47,567 bases of DNA, taken from assembly GCA_030145245.1 (NCBI GenBank), contig JAQYWC010000007.1, positions 1 to 47,567 on the forward strand, read 5' to 3'. Shown here piece after piece: positions 14,955-23,003 of this stretch. This DNA comes from Desulfobacterium sp. (GTDB taxonomy: Bacteria > Desulfobacterota > Desulfobacteria > Desulfobacterales > Desulfobacteraceae). Each line of letters starts with the position of its first letter. Within the stretch, counting starts at the first letter, position 1. The notes below the pieces were generated by a model. That model saw only the letters and a program-made list of their open reading frames with translations, had not been told where the DNA came from and ran no database searches. Both the position numbers and the translations under genes were made by a program.

Positions 14955-16628
14955 TCAATCGAGCCCCAGGGTTCCGCCCGGATTCATGATGGCGTTGGGA
15001 TCAAAGTGGCGCTTCAGGGCTTTGAGGACGGCCATCTGCTCTTTCCCAAGGTGATTCTCCATGAACGGTGCCATGAGCCGCCCTACCCCGTGGTGGTGGC
15101 TCAGGGAGCCTTTGTTGGCGTTGATTTGTTCAATGATGCCCTTTTGGAACTGCCTGAACTCTTTGAGATCCTTGTTCCTGGTGATGAAGATGAAGTAGAG
15201 ATTGGTGCCCTGGGCATAGAAGTGGGAGGCGTGGGTCATGCAGATGGTGCGGGGGTTCTGCTTGATGTGCTTTCTTACTGCGGTGTGGAGGGAGTGGAGG
15301 TTCTCCCAGGTGACGGAGCACTCGAGGGTGTCGATGAGCACGTCAAAGTCGTTGAGAGCGTCCCTCATGTAGGGATCGGAGAACCTGCCGTGGCTCCATT
15401 TTTTCATGGGGTAGCCGGTGATATACATGCCTTTGTTTTGCTTGCACACCTTTTTTATGTTGGCCTTTACGGTGGCGGTGAAGCGGTGGTTGCCGTCGGC
15501 CTGGCCCATGAGGAGGCATCTTTGGTTGGGTTTGAAGGATTTGAACTGCATGAAGCGGTCGAGGAGGCTGTTGTGGATGCCGTACATCTTCATGGCCACG
15601 TCGGTCTCTTCGGGGTCTGAGATCCTGAGCACAGAGGGCATGCCGAACTCGCCCTGGCAGATCTCCCGGGAGGCGGTGACGGCGGCTTCCCAGGTGGGGA
15701 AGATGAAGCCAAAGGTTTGGGTGTTTTTGGGGAAGTGGCGGAAGATCTTGAAGGTGACGGAGACGAGTACGCCGAAACAGCCTTCGCTGCCCTTCATGAT
15801 GTCGTTTATTTTGGGGCCGGTGGCGGTGCCGGGGAACTCTCTGGTGGTGAAGGAGCCTGTGGGGGTGACATACTCCTGGGAGATCACAAGGTCATAGGCG
15901 TCGCCGTAGTAGGAGGAGGCCTGGCCTGCGCCGAGGGTTACGATCCAGCCGCCGACGGAGGAGTGCTCAAAGGATTGGGGGAAGTGGCCGCCGGTGTAGG
16001 CGTGGGCCGCTTTGAACCGTTTGGGGGCGTTGTTGAGGGCGGCCTCGTAGTCCGGGCCCATCATGCCCGGCTGGACTGTTATGGTCTGGTTGGTCTCGTT
16101 GAACTCCAGGATCTTGTTCATGTGGGTGCCCATGACCAGGGTGACGCCGCCGTTTCTGCACTCAAGGCCCTGGGTGACGGAGCTGCCGCCGCCGTAGATG
16201 TGGACGGGGATGCTGTTGAGGTTGCAGTGGGTGACGATCTGTTGGATGTCGGATTTGTTCCTGGGGTGGAGTACGATGTCCGGGAGGTGTTCGATGACGT
16301 TGTGCCTGAGCCTGAGGATATCCTCCATGGATTTGCCTGTGGCATGGAAGAGGCGGGCATAGGTGGATTGATCGATGTTGTCGGGGCCGACGATTTGGGT
16401 CAGGGCAGTGAGGTCTTGGGGGGTGAGGTTGAAGGGGATGTTGTCGGTTACGGGCTGGTCCCCGGTGGCTGTTTTTTTGGTGAAGTGGTGGTCAGGGAGC
16501 TCCAGGGTGTCTTTGATCACGGAAAAAAAGCCCTGGCTGGGGTGCTTGAACTGGTCGGGTTTGCCCCACTTGAAGATGGAGCGGAAGGTGCCGGGTTTGG
16601 GGGGTGTTGCTTCAAAGTTTGGAAACAT
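14955..16628 (-). CDS. Alkylglycerone-phosphate (alkyl-DHAP) synthase-like FAD-linked oxidase
   Basis: This is a vanillyl-alcohol-oxidase-fold flavoprotein. The FAD loop IYGGGSSVTQG lies at residues 144-154, a second FAD segment at YTGGHFPQSFEHSSVGGWI, and the C-terminus has HHHGVGR (511-517) and MNPGGTLG. The triple-His motif is typical of alkyl-DHAP synthases, whereas lactate and glycolate oxidases usually have EHGxG. The enzyme would swap the acyl chain of acyl-DHAP for a fatty alcohol, forming the ether bond of plasmalogen-type lipids. Length (557) is right for the family. It is last in an operon with an FGGY kinase (12 bp upstream), glycerol-3-phosphate dehydrogenase and FadR-type regulator, which fits DHAP/lipid chemistry. 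A different hydroxyacid oxidase remains possible. Confidence 0.72.
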   Translation of the reverse strand: MFPNFEATPPKPGTFRSIFKWGKPDQFKHPSQGFFSVIKDTLELPDHHFTKKTATGDQPVTDNIPFNLTPQDLTALTQIVGPDNIDQSTYARLFHATGKSMEDILRLRHNVIEHLPDIVLHPRNKSDIQQIVTHCNLNSIPVHIYGGGSSVTQGLECRNGGVTLVMGTHMNKILEFNETNQTITVQPGMMGPDYEAALNNAPKRFKAAHAYTGGHFPQSFEHSSVGGWIVTLGAGQASSYYGDAYDLVISQEYVTPTGSFTTREFPGTATGPKINDIMKGSEGCFGVLVSVTFKIFRHFPKNTQTFGFIFPTWEAAVTASREICQGEFGMPSVLRISDPEETDVAMKMYGIHNSLLDRFMQFKSFKPNQRCLLMGQADGNHRFTATVKANIKKVCKQNKGMYITGYPMKKWSHGRFSDPYMRDALNDFDVLIDTLECSVTWENLHSLHTAVRKHIKQNPRTICMTHASHFYAQGTNLYFIFITRNKDLKEFRQFQKGIIEQINANKGSLSHHHGVGRLMAPFMENHLGKEQMAVLKALKRHFDPNAIMNPGGTLGLD

Positions 16629-16640
16629 GGTCTCTCCTTT

Positions 16641-18191
16641 CTATTCAGGGTATCCTGTGATCTCCTGGATTTCGGTGTAAAGGGGTTCAAGGGCCCTGAA
16701 GATGCGCTGGTAGACCCTGGAATAAAGGTTGTTATAGATCTCGACGTTGGCTGGGTTGGGGGTGAACACGGTCTTTTCGTGAACCATGGCGTCGATGGCT
16801 TTGGGGATGGACGGGAAGATCCCAAGACCGGTGGCTGTTATGATGGCGGCGCCGAGGCCGGAGGTCTCATGGGTTCTGCCCTTGACCATGGGGAGGTTGA
16901 AGATGTCTGCGGTGATCTTGCAGATCTCGTCGCTCTGGGAGGCGCCGCCGGATACGGCGGCCCGTTGGGCGGTAAATTTACCGCGTTTCTCCATGGTGTC
17001 GAGGCCGTCCTTGAGGGCGAAGCCCAGGCCCTCGATCACGGCCCGGTAGATGTGGGCCTTGGTGTGGATGTCGCCGAACCCGATCATGGCGCCCTTGGCA
17101 CAGGGGTGCTCCAGGCCCGGTCCCCAGTAGGGCTGGACCACGAGGCCCATGGCGCCGGGGTCGGTGGTGGCCAGGTGCCGGTCTAGGACCTCTTCGGCGG
17201 CAATGCCGAGTTTTTTGGCCTCGGCAACCTCCTGGTGGGCGAACTCGTTCTTGAACCAGGTGATCATCCAGAAGCCCCGGAAGATCTCCACCTCGGGGTT
17301 GTAGCGGGAGGGGATGGGGGCCGGATAGGGCGGCATGAACCGGATGGGCTCATAGTATTTATCCGTGGTGGTCTGGACCGTGGCCGTGGTGCCGAAGCTC
17401 AGGCTCACCATGGAGGAGTCCACGACACCGGCTCCCAGGGTCTCACAGCCCTTGTCCGAGCCGCAGGCGATCACTTTGGTTCCCTGGGTGAGGCCCGTGG
17501 CTTTTGCGGCGCTGGGGGTGATGGTGCCGATGGGGTCGCCGGGGTTGACCAACTGGGGCAGCTTCTCCCTTGGGATGGGGAAGAACAGGGAGGGCAGATC
17601 GTATTTGGAGGCCCAGGCCATGGTCTTGTAATTAAAAGGAAGGTGGCCGATCTGGGAGGCCACGGAATCCAGGAACCTGTTGGTGAGGCGGTGGTTGAGA
17701 AAGCCTGACACCTGGAGGTAGCACCGGGTCTTGTCCCAGAGCTGGGGTTGGTTCTGCATGATCCAGTTGCACTTGCCCTGGGACTGGATCCCCTTGACAA
17801 GGCCGTCTACCCTTGCAAGCTTGAGGCCCATGCTGAGGAGGCCCTTGTTGCCGAATGGGGGGGCTGCTTTGCGCTGGTCAAGCCAGATGATGGCCGGGCG
17901 AAGGGGGTTGCCGTTTGCATCCACATTGATCATGGTGCTGCGCTGGGAGGTCACCCCGATCCCGGCAATGGACTTAAAGGGGGCTGGGTGCTGCTCCTTG
18001 AGATTCTTGCAGGCGAGGCAGAGGCTGTCCCAGTAGATCTCGGGATCCTGCTCGGCCCAGCCCGGCTGGGGAGAGACATAGGGGGTGTACTCGATCTGGG
18101 ACCGTCCAATGAGGGCGCCTTTGTCTGAAAACAGGAGCGCCCTCAGGCTCTGGGTTCCGCAGTCTATTGCCAGCAATGTCTGGTCTGCCAT
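16641..18191 (-). CDS. FGGY-family carbohydrate (glycerol/xylulose-type) kinase
   Basis: The start at 18191 gives MADQTLLAIDCGTQSLRALL, the standard FGGY phosphate-1 motif, with GGAGG upstream; the longer frame lacks support. Further motifs are PGWAEQDPEIYWDS, GIGVTSQRSTMI, AIIWLDQRKA, the adenosine-binding SGGASQSDEICKI and GLGAAIITATGLG. At 516 residues it is normal length. The family phosphorylates glycerol, xylulose and related polyols with ATP; the substrate cannot be read from sequence. Next to glycerol-3-phosphate dehydrogenase and an alkyl-DHAP-synthase-like enzyme, glycerol, dihydroxyacetone or an alkylglycerol is the likeliest substrate. It lies 17 bp after the dehydrogenase gene. 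Confidence 0.8.
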   Translation of the reverse strand: MADQTLLAIDCGTQSLRALLFSDKGALIGRSQIEYTPYVSPQPGWAEQDPEIYWDSLCLACKNLKEQHPAPFKSIAGIGVTSQRSTMINVDANGNPLRPAIIWLDQRKAAPPFGNKGLLSMGLKLARVDGLVKGIQSQGKCNWIMQNQPQLWDKTRCYLQVSGFLNHRLTNRFLDSVASQIGHLPFNYKTMAWASKYDLPSLFFPIPREKLPQLVNPGDPIGTITPSAAKATGLTQGTKVIACGSDKGCETLGAGVVDSSMVSLSFGTTATVQTTTDKYYEPIRFMPPYPAPIPSRYNPEVEIFRGFWMITWFKNEFAHQEVAEAKKLGIAAEEVLDRHLATTDPGAMGLVVQPYWGPGLEHPCAKGAMIGFGDIHTKAHIYRAVIEGLGFALKDGLDTMEKRGKFTAQRAAVSGGASQSDEICKITADIFNLPMVKGRTHETSGLGAAIITATGLGIFPSIPKAIDAMVHEKTVFTPNPANVEIYNNLYSRVYQRIFRALEPLYTEIQEITGYPE

Positions 18192-18208
18192 ATGAATCCT
18201 CCAAGGTT

Positions 18209-19750
18209 TTAAAAAGGCGAAGAGTAATAACGGCTCCAATGGGTCAGGTACTGCTGTTGTTCTTGGTCCCAACGCTGGTCGTCCCAGTTGAGAAGGGGTT
18301 TGCAAATGGTCTCAATGGCCTTGAGATGCTCCTTTGCGCCCTGGGGAAGGAGAACGCCCAGGCGGGTTCTCCTGAGGAGCAGATCGGACAGGTGGCGCAC
18401 CTGTTCGTGCTGGGCGGCATGGGCCAGCTCGGCCCAGAGGGTGGCGGTGGTGCCAAGGTGGGTGAGGTCCTGGCCGGACCGGATGATGTCGGCGGCCCTG
18501 TTGCCGTAGCGTCCATGGAGCCTGCGGAGGTCCGTGGGAGCGAGGGATGGTGCTGGGGGGGGCTCCGTGGGGGGGATGCTTAGAAGGGGGTCGACATTTT
18601 TGGAACCGGACGGCAGATAGGGCGTTGCCGCCTTGATGGCGTCCCTTGCAAGGAGGTTAAAGGTGGTGAGCTTGCCGCCGGTGACGGTGACAAGGCCCTG
18701 GTCTTCCCACACCACATGCTCCCTGGACTCCTTGCTGGCATTGGTGCCGCCGTGGCTCAGGACGGGCCTCACCCCGGCCATGGAGGCGATGCAGGCGTCT
18801 GGGTCAAGTTTTAACCCGGGCATGGCAAAGGCCGCGCCTTCCATGAGGTATGCGGCCTCCCCGGACTGGATGACGGGCTCTGTGTTCAGTCCTAGTTTGT
18901 GGTCCACATCGGTGGTGCCAAGCACAGCGCACCCCTCCCATTGGAAGATGAACACGGGCCGGTTATCCCGGGGATGGACAAAGCTGATCACCCTGTCATC
19001 GGGGATCGACTGGCCGGGAAAGACCAGGTGGCTTCCCCTGAGGGGCCTGAGATGCAGGCCCTTCTCCGGGGAGGGGTGGAGCTCTTCGGCAAAGGCGCCG
19101 GTGGCATTGATGACCACCGGGGCTGAGATCTCCATGGTCTTGCCCGTGTCCGTGTCCCGGGCCGTGACCCCGGCAACCCTGTTCCGGTTATCTCTGTTCA
19201 CCGCGCAGACCCGGGTGTAGTTGAGGGCGGTGCCCCCGAGATCGGTTCCCTGGGAGATGATCCTCAGCACGAGCCGGGCGTCGTCCACACTGGCATCGCC
19301 GAATGTGAAGCCGCCGGTGAGGTTGCGGGTGTTGATAAAGGGAAGCGACGCCTCTGTCTGGGCCCGGTTCAATCCCTTGTGCTGCTTTTTCATGGCCATG
19401 AGGGAGTAGAGGGAAAGCCCAAGCCCCATGGTGTTTTTTGAGGGGCCGTGGCCTTTGTAAACCGGCATGATGAACTCAAGGGGCTCCACCAGGCCCGGGA
19501 AGATGGAGAGGAGGCGCTGGCGCTCCTTGACCGAATTCCGGGTCATGAGGAGCTTGCCCTCTTTCAGGTACCTTAAGCCCCCGTGGACCATCTTGGAGGA
19601 CCGGCTGGATGTGCCCCAGGCAAAATCGTTCTGCTCCAGGAGCAGCACTGATATGCCCATGGTTGCGGCCCTTAAGAAGATACCGGCGCCGGTGATGCCG
19701 CCGCCGATGACCACCATGTCATAGTTGTTCTCTATCTTGTTCAACATCAT
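18209..19750 (-). CDS. glpD: FAD-dependent glycerol-3-phosphate dehydrogenase
   Basis: Starting at 19750 (MMLNKIENNYDMVVIGGGIT) the protein has the FAD dinucleotide-binding GGGITGAG, the family motif SRSSKMVHGGLRYLKEG and the central FVHPRDNRPVFIFQWEGCAVLGTTDVDH region (quoted here in parts), plus a C-terminal DAO_C-type region. It oxidises glycerol-3-phosphate to DHAP, passing electrons to quinone at the inner membrane. An AGGAGG box precedes the start, which lies inside the 3' end of the fadR-like gene (32-bp overlap), implying coupling. Length (~513) is normal. In this operon the DHAP it makes could feed the alkyl-DHAP-synthase-like enzyme. The two upstream frames extending to 19966 are not used. 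Confidence 0.85.
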   Translation of the reverse strand: MMLNKIENNYDMVVIGGGITGAGIFLRAATMGISVLLLEQNDFAWGTSSRSSKMVHGGLRYLKEGKLLMTRNSVKERQRLLSIFPGLVEPLEFIMPVYKGHGPSKNTMGLGLSLYSLMAMKKQHKGLNRAQTEASLPFINTRNLTGGFTFGDASVDDARLVLRIISQGTDLGGTALNYTRVCAVNRDNRNRVAGVTARDTDTGKTMEISAPVVINATGAFAEELHPSPEKGLHLRPLRGSHLVFPGQSIPDDRVISFVHPRDNRPVFIFQWEGCAVLGTTDVDHKLGLNTEPVIQSGEAAYLMEGAAFAMPGLKLDPDACIASMAGVRPVLSHGGTNASKESREHVVWEDQGLVTVTGGKLTTFNLLARDAIKAATPYLPSGSKNVDPLLSIPPTEPPPAPSLAPTDLRRLHGRYGNRAADIIRSGQDLTHLGTTATLWAELAHAAQHEQVRHLSDLLLRRTRLGVLLPQGAKEHLKAIETICKPLLNWDDQRWDQEQQQYLTHWSRYYSSPF

Positions 19751-20429
19751 TCTTCCTCCTTGAGTTCCAGATGGGAATGCTTGTTTCCATGGCGTTTCTG
19801 ACACATTGTTCCACCAGCTCTTCGTCCCTGGCAAGGGAGAGCACCAGCTCCTGGTAATAGGCAACCGAGCTCTGCCGTGCCAGCTCCTCCTGGAAATAGA
19901 GCTCTCCAAACCCGTGGTAGATGGCTGTGAAATCGTTGAAGATGAACCGGAACACGGGATTGTCACTGAGGGTCACCATCAGGAGCTGCAACTCCCAGTC
20001 GTATTTGGCAAAGTCCAGGGGCGATTCGTCAACACCGGGGGCATGTTCAAGATACTCGGAAAGCGCGGGGGAATCGTTCCGGGCGGCCATGCGGGCAATG
20101 CCCGGCAGCATGACCGAACGCACCTGGAGCAGATGCTCCACCATGGAAGCGGAAAGGCCCTTGCCGTATCCGGCCATGGAGGCGAGGAGCGCAAGCCCGC
20201 CGTTGTTGAGGTAATCGTTGACCCGGGTGGGTTTGCCCTGGCTGATGGTGATCCACCCCTTGGAAGAGAGGCGCTGGAGGGTTTCCCTCAGGGTGGGCCG
20301 GGTGACGCCCAGGGTGGTTGCGAGGACTCGCTCGGCAGGAAGGGCACTGCCCGGGGCATAGTCCTGGTTCAGGATCGCTTCCAAAAGCAGGTGCTCTGCA
20401 TGCTCTGCGGGACGCATGGGTTTATTCAT
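19719..20429 (-). CDS. fadR: FadR-type (GntR family) transcription regulator
   Basis: The N-terminal winged helix-turn-helix (PGSALPAERVLATTLGVTRP, then LRETLQRLSSKGWITISQGK and PTRVND) closely follows enterobacterial FadR, including the GKPTxVN wing. The C-terminal all-helical effector domain (from about residue 75) contains LLQVRSVMLPGIARMAA and DWELQLLMV, as in acyl-CoA-binding FadR rather than metal-binding FCD regulators. At 236 residues it matches FadR (239). It would release DNA when long-chain acyl-CoA binds. It leads the glycerolipid operon, and a FadR-box-like site overlaps its own promoter (20460-20476), suggesting autoregulation. The divergent PurF-like gene may share the control region. 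Confidence 0.8.
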   Translation of the reverse strand: MNKPMRPAEHAEHLLLEAILNQDYAPGSALPAERVLATTLGVTRPTLRETLQRLSSKGWITISQGKPTRVNDYLNNGGLALLASMAGYGKGLSASMVEHLLQVRSVMLPGIARMAARNDSPALSEYLEHAPGVDESPLDFAKYDWELQLLMVTLSDNPVFRFIFNDFTAIYHGFGELYFQEELARQSSVAYYQELVLSLARDEELVEQCVRNAMETSIPIWNSRRKNDVEQDREQL

Positions 20430-20459
20430 GGGGTCTCCTTGTTGAGTTTGGTCTCTGGT

Positions 20460-20493
20460 AAGAGGTCATACCAGTTGGACAATTAATCGTCAA
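20460..20493 (-). promoter_or_regulatory. fadR operon promoter with overlapping FadR box
   Basis: On the minus strand TTGACG (20488-20493) and TATGAC (20465-20470) are spaced by 17 bp. The 17-mer AACTGGTATGACCTCTT (20460-20476) covers the -10. It keeps the CTGGTnnGACC core of known enterobacterial FadR operators, so the regulator probably represses its own operon by blocking RNA polymerase. Seen by eye; binding is not shown. Confidence 0.6.
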
Positions 20494-20529
20494 GGCTCTT
20501 TCGTATTTCGCGTAAATAACTTTATTTAT

Positions 20530-20558
20530 TTGACATGAAAGAGGATAACGACTATTTG
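20530..20558 (+). promoter_or_regulatory. Candidate promoter of the purF-like gene
   Basis: TTGACA at 20530-20535 and TATTTG at 20553-20558 are separated by 17 bp, about 55 bp before the ATG at 20614. The -35 is consensus and the -10 matches in four of six positions. Confidence 0.45.
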
Positions 20559-20613
20559 ATGGGGCTTGGTATTTGTGAGATGTTTTTCTGTTAACTTAAC
20601 ATGGAAGATAAAC

Positions 20614-22017
20614 ATGGGTGGATTTTTTGGATGCGCTTCAAAAGAAGCGTGCAATAAAGAACTTTTCTACGGAACCGATTACCAGTCCCATCTGGGAACC
20701 AAGCGGGGCGGGCTCGCCACGGTTGGAAAAGATGGATTTCAACGCACCATTCACAGCCTTGAGAATGCCTACTTCAGGTCAAAGTTCGAATCAGACCTGG
20801 ACAAGCTGACCGGCAACATGGGCGTTGGAGTCATCAGCGACACCGACTCCCAGCCGATCATTCTCCACTCCCACCTGGGACGGTTCGCCGTGGTCACGGT
20901 GGGAAAGATCGCGAACATTGACGAACTTGCAGCCGGCGCCTTTTCACAGAACATCCACTTTGCAGAGACCAGCAGCGGCGGGATCAACCCCTCCGAGCTT
21001 GTGGCCATGCTCATCTGCCAGGCAGACTCGTTCAAGGAGGGCATCAGAAACGCCCAGGAGAAGATCAAAGGCTCCTGCTCCATGCTGGTCCTCACGGAAG
21101 CCGGCCTCTATGCCGCAAGGGACAGGCTGGGCCGAACCCCCATCAGCATCGCCAAGGGCACTGACTCCTATGCGGCGAGCAGCGAATCATGCTCCTTTTC
21201 AAACCTGGGATATGAGGTGGACCATTACATGGGACCCGCCGAGATCGTCTTCATCACTGCTGAAGGCTGGGAAACGGTACAGGCCCCGGGCAAAGAGATG
21301 CAGGTTTGTTCGTTTCTCTGGGTCTACTACGGCTACCCTGCCTCCTCCTATGAGGGAATCAACACCGAGCAGGTCCGGTACAACTGCGGCGCTGCCCTGG
21401 CCCGGAACGAAACGGAAAAAGCCGATTTTGTGGCGGGTATCCCGGATTCAGGTATCGGCCATGCCGTGGGATTTGCCAACGAGAGTCACACCCCCTACAT
21501 GCGCCCCTATGTGAAATACACCCCCACCTGGCCCAGGAGCTTCATGCCCCAGAACCAGGCCATGCGAAGCCTGGTGGCCCGGATGAAGCTGATCCCGGTC
21601 AAGGAGATCATCCAGGGTAAGCGCATCATCTTTTGCGATGACTCCATTGTCAGGGGCACCCAGCTCCAGGACAACACCCAGATCCTCTACGAATACGGCG
21701 CCAAGGAGATCCACATGCGGGTCGCCTGCCCCTGTCTCATCCACCCCTGTGAATACCTGAACTTCTCCACCAGCCGGTCTTCCATGGACCTTGCCGGCAG
21801 AAAGGCGATATTCGATATCGAAGGACACAAGGACACGGATCTTACAGCCTACGCCCAGCACGGATCGGAGCAGCACACCCGCATGGTGGAGCGGCTCACG
21901 GAACGCCTTGGGATCACAAGCCTGAGATACCAGAAGCTCGACGACCTGATCCAGGCCATCGGTCTTCCCAAGAAACAACTCTGCACCCACTGCTGGGACG
22001 GCTCAAGCCACTTTTAG
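20614..22017 (+). CDS. Amidophosphoribosyltransferase (PurF) homologue without the N-terminal Cys nucleophile
   Basis: The start at 20614 is preceded by GGAAGA. The N-terminal half is a class II glutamine amidotransferase fold (HLGTKRGGLATVG, HSHLGRFAVVTVGKI) and the C-terminal half a phosphoribosyltransferase with PRPP motif RIIFCDDSIVRGTQL. PurF makes 5-phosphoribosylamine from PRPP and glutamine, the first step of purine synthesis. Here the N-terminus is MGGFFGC where active PurF has MCGI(F/V)G, so the catalytic Cys is Gly; Cys7 is not at the nucleophile position. The enzyme may use free ammonia or serve another purpose. Length (467) is typical. It stands alone, divergent from fadR, and ends at a strong terminator-like hairpin. 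Confidence 0.75.
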   Translation: MGGFFGCASKEACNKELFYGTDYQSHLGTKRGGLATVGKDGFQRTIHSLENAYFRSKFESDLDKLTGNMGVGVISDTDSQPIILHSHLGRFAVVTVGKIANIDELAAGAFSQNIHFAETSSGGINPSELVAMLICQADSFKEGIRNAQEKIKGSCSMLVLTEAGLYAARDRLGRTPISIAKGTDSYAASSESCSFSNLGYEVDHYMGPAEIVFITAEGWETVQAPGKEMQVCSFLWVYYGYPASSYEGINTEQVRYNCGAALARNETEKADFVAGIPDSGIGHAVGFANESHTPYMRPYVKYTPTWPRSFMPQNQAMRSLVARMKLIPVKEIIQGKRIIFCDDSIVRGTQLQDNTQILYEYGAKEIHMRVACPCLIHPCEYLNFSTSRSSMDLAGRKAIFDIEGHKDTDLTAYAQHGSEQHTRMVERLTERLGITSLRYQKLDDLIQAIGLPKKQLCTHCWDGSSHF

Positions 22018-22038
22018 CCCCGGTTGTTAAAAAAATCC

Positions 22039-22069
22039 GCCATGACCTGTGCCGGGCACAGGTCATGGC
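22039..22069 (+). terminator. Perfect 15-bp-arm hairpin after the purF-like gene
   Basis: GCCATGACCTGTGCC (22039-22053) and GGCACAGGTCATGGC (22055-22069) are perfect complements around one central base, 21 bp past the stop. An A-run precedes it, giving a T-run on the minus strand, so it would work best as an intrinsic terminator in the minus direction; in the plus direction it may stabilise the mRNA 3' end. Confidence 0.6.
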
Positions 22070-23003
22070 AATCGCTATACTCAATAATCCAGGTTCCTGG
22101 GTTGAGTTCCCTTCCCCACATGGAATAGACTGCAGACCTCCCCAGATCAGCAGGCAGCTCTTACTATCAAAACATCCATTTTGCTTTTGCTGTTGTTGGT
22201 AACTTTATTGTTGAATCGTTGGGCCTCAATAGCAGTAACCGTAAAAAGCAATCGAAGAATCAAACGGCAGATTGAACTGGCTGCCGACCAGGACCTGGGA
22301 ATTATCACAATCGAATCTCAAGATACCTGAATAGCAAATCATAATTCATATACAATCGATTTCATTTGCAGTTCTCACCTCCCTATATAATAAGGATACT
22401 TTTTTGTGCGTAACCGGGTATGAGGAACCACCTTAAAGAATCATACATCTTAGGAAAATCACCTCTTGCGTCAGCCTATGAATAACCGAACACGATACAC
22501 GAAAACCCATTTCGCTTCTTTGAACATTTTAAACGACAAAAACACACCAAAACCACTTTTCGCCACAAAACCAGCCCAAATCACACACTATAACCCCTTG
22601 GCATCATGACAGAAAACAACGTTTAGCTTAATGAATTCATTTTTATCATTTTTTCCACTTGACGAGCACTTTTTAGTTTGTTACGTCTGTATCGTACAGA
22701 AAATTTCTCAACTTCGACTCGAGAACCATGTCCCCTGAAAAGTAAAAGGCATTTTGTTTGCCTTATATATAAAAATTTACTTTTTCCAAATCACGAAACA
22801 GAGTGTTTCACACTAAAGACACGCTCACGGGGGAGTAATATTCAAATGTCTATCAAACAGCCAAGAGTCCTTAACCGCAACGACGTGCGTCATTTAAAGT
22901 AATTGACTGCATACATCACCACGGTTTTTTAAACTGAATTGACTGGCTTTGTATCTTTGACAGGAGGTTGTTCTCAGATCACTAACGCTGTACACACAAC
23001 AAA
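22070..23003. other. Long intergenic region before the first S8 protease locus
   Basis: About 930 bp hold no supported full-length gene. A possible promoter TTGACG...TACGTC lies near 22659-22687. AGGAGG occurs at 22962-22967, but the TTG beside it opens only a five-codon frame, and the protease ATG is some 35 bp further on, so this may serve as a leader element. I see no riboswitch I can name. Confidence 0.4.
22846..22902 (+). CDS. Possible 18-residue peptide ORF
   Basis: An ATG at 22846, 10 bases after GGGGGAG, opens a frame reading MSIKQPRVLNRNDVRHLK then stop. It is strongly basic. It could be a leader peptide of the downstream protease locus or chance; the second protease locus has no obvious counterpart. 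Confidence 0.2.
   Translation: MSIKQPRVLNRNDVRHLK

Noticed and set aside
14952-17186. Long plus-strand frames (222 and 489 codons) opposite the alkyl-DHAP-synthase and kinase genes
   Set aside because: They are antisense shadows in GC-rich coding sequence: low-complexity Gly/Val/Asp/His composition, no ribosome-binding sites, and the minus-strand genes have full family motifs.
19751-19966. N-terminal extension of glycerol-3-phosphate dehydrogenase by 72 codons
   Set aside because: The extension is Ser/Trp-rich, lies inside the fadR frame and precedes the conserved FAD motif; the AGGAGG-supported start at 19750 fits the family.
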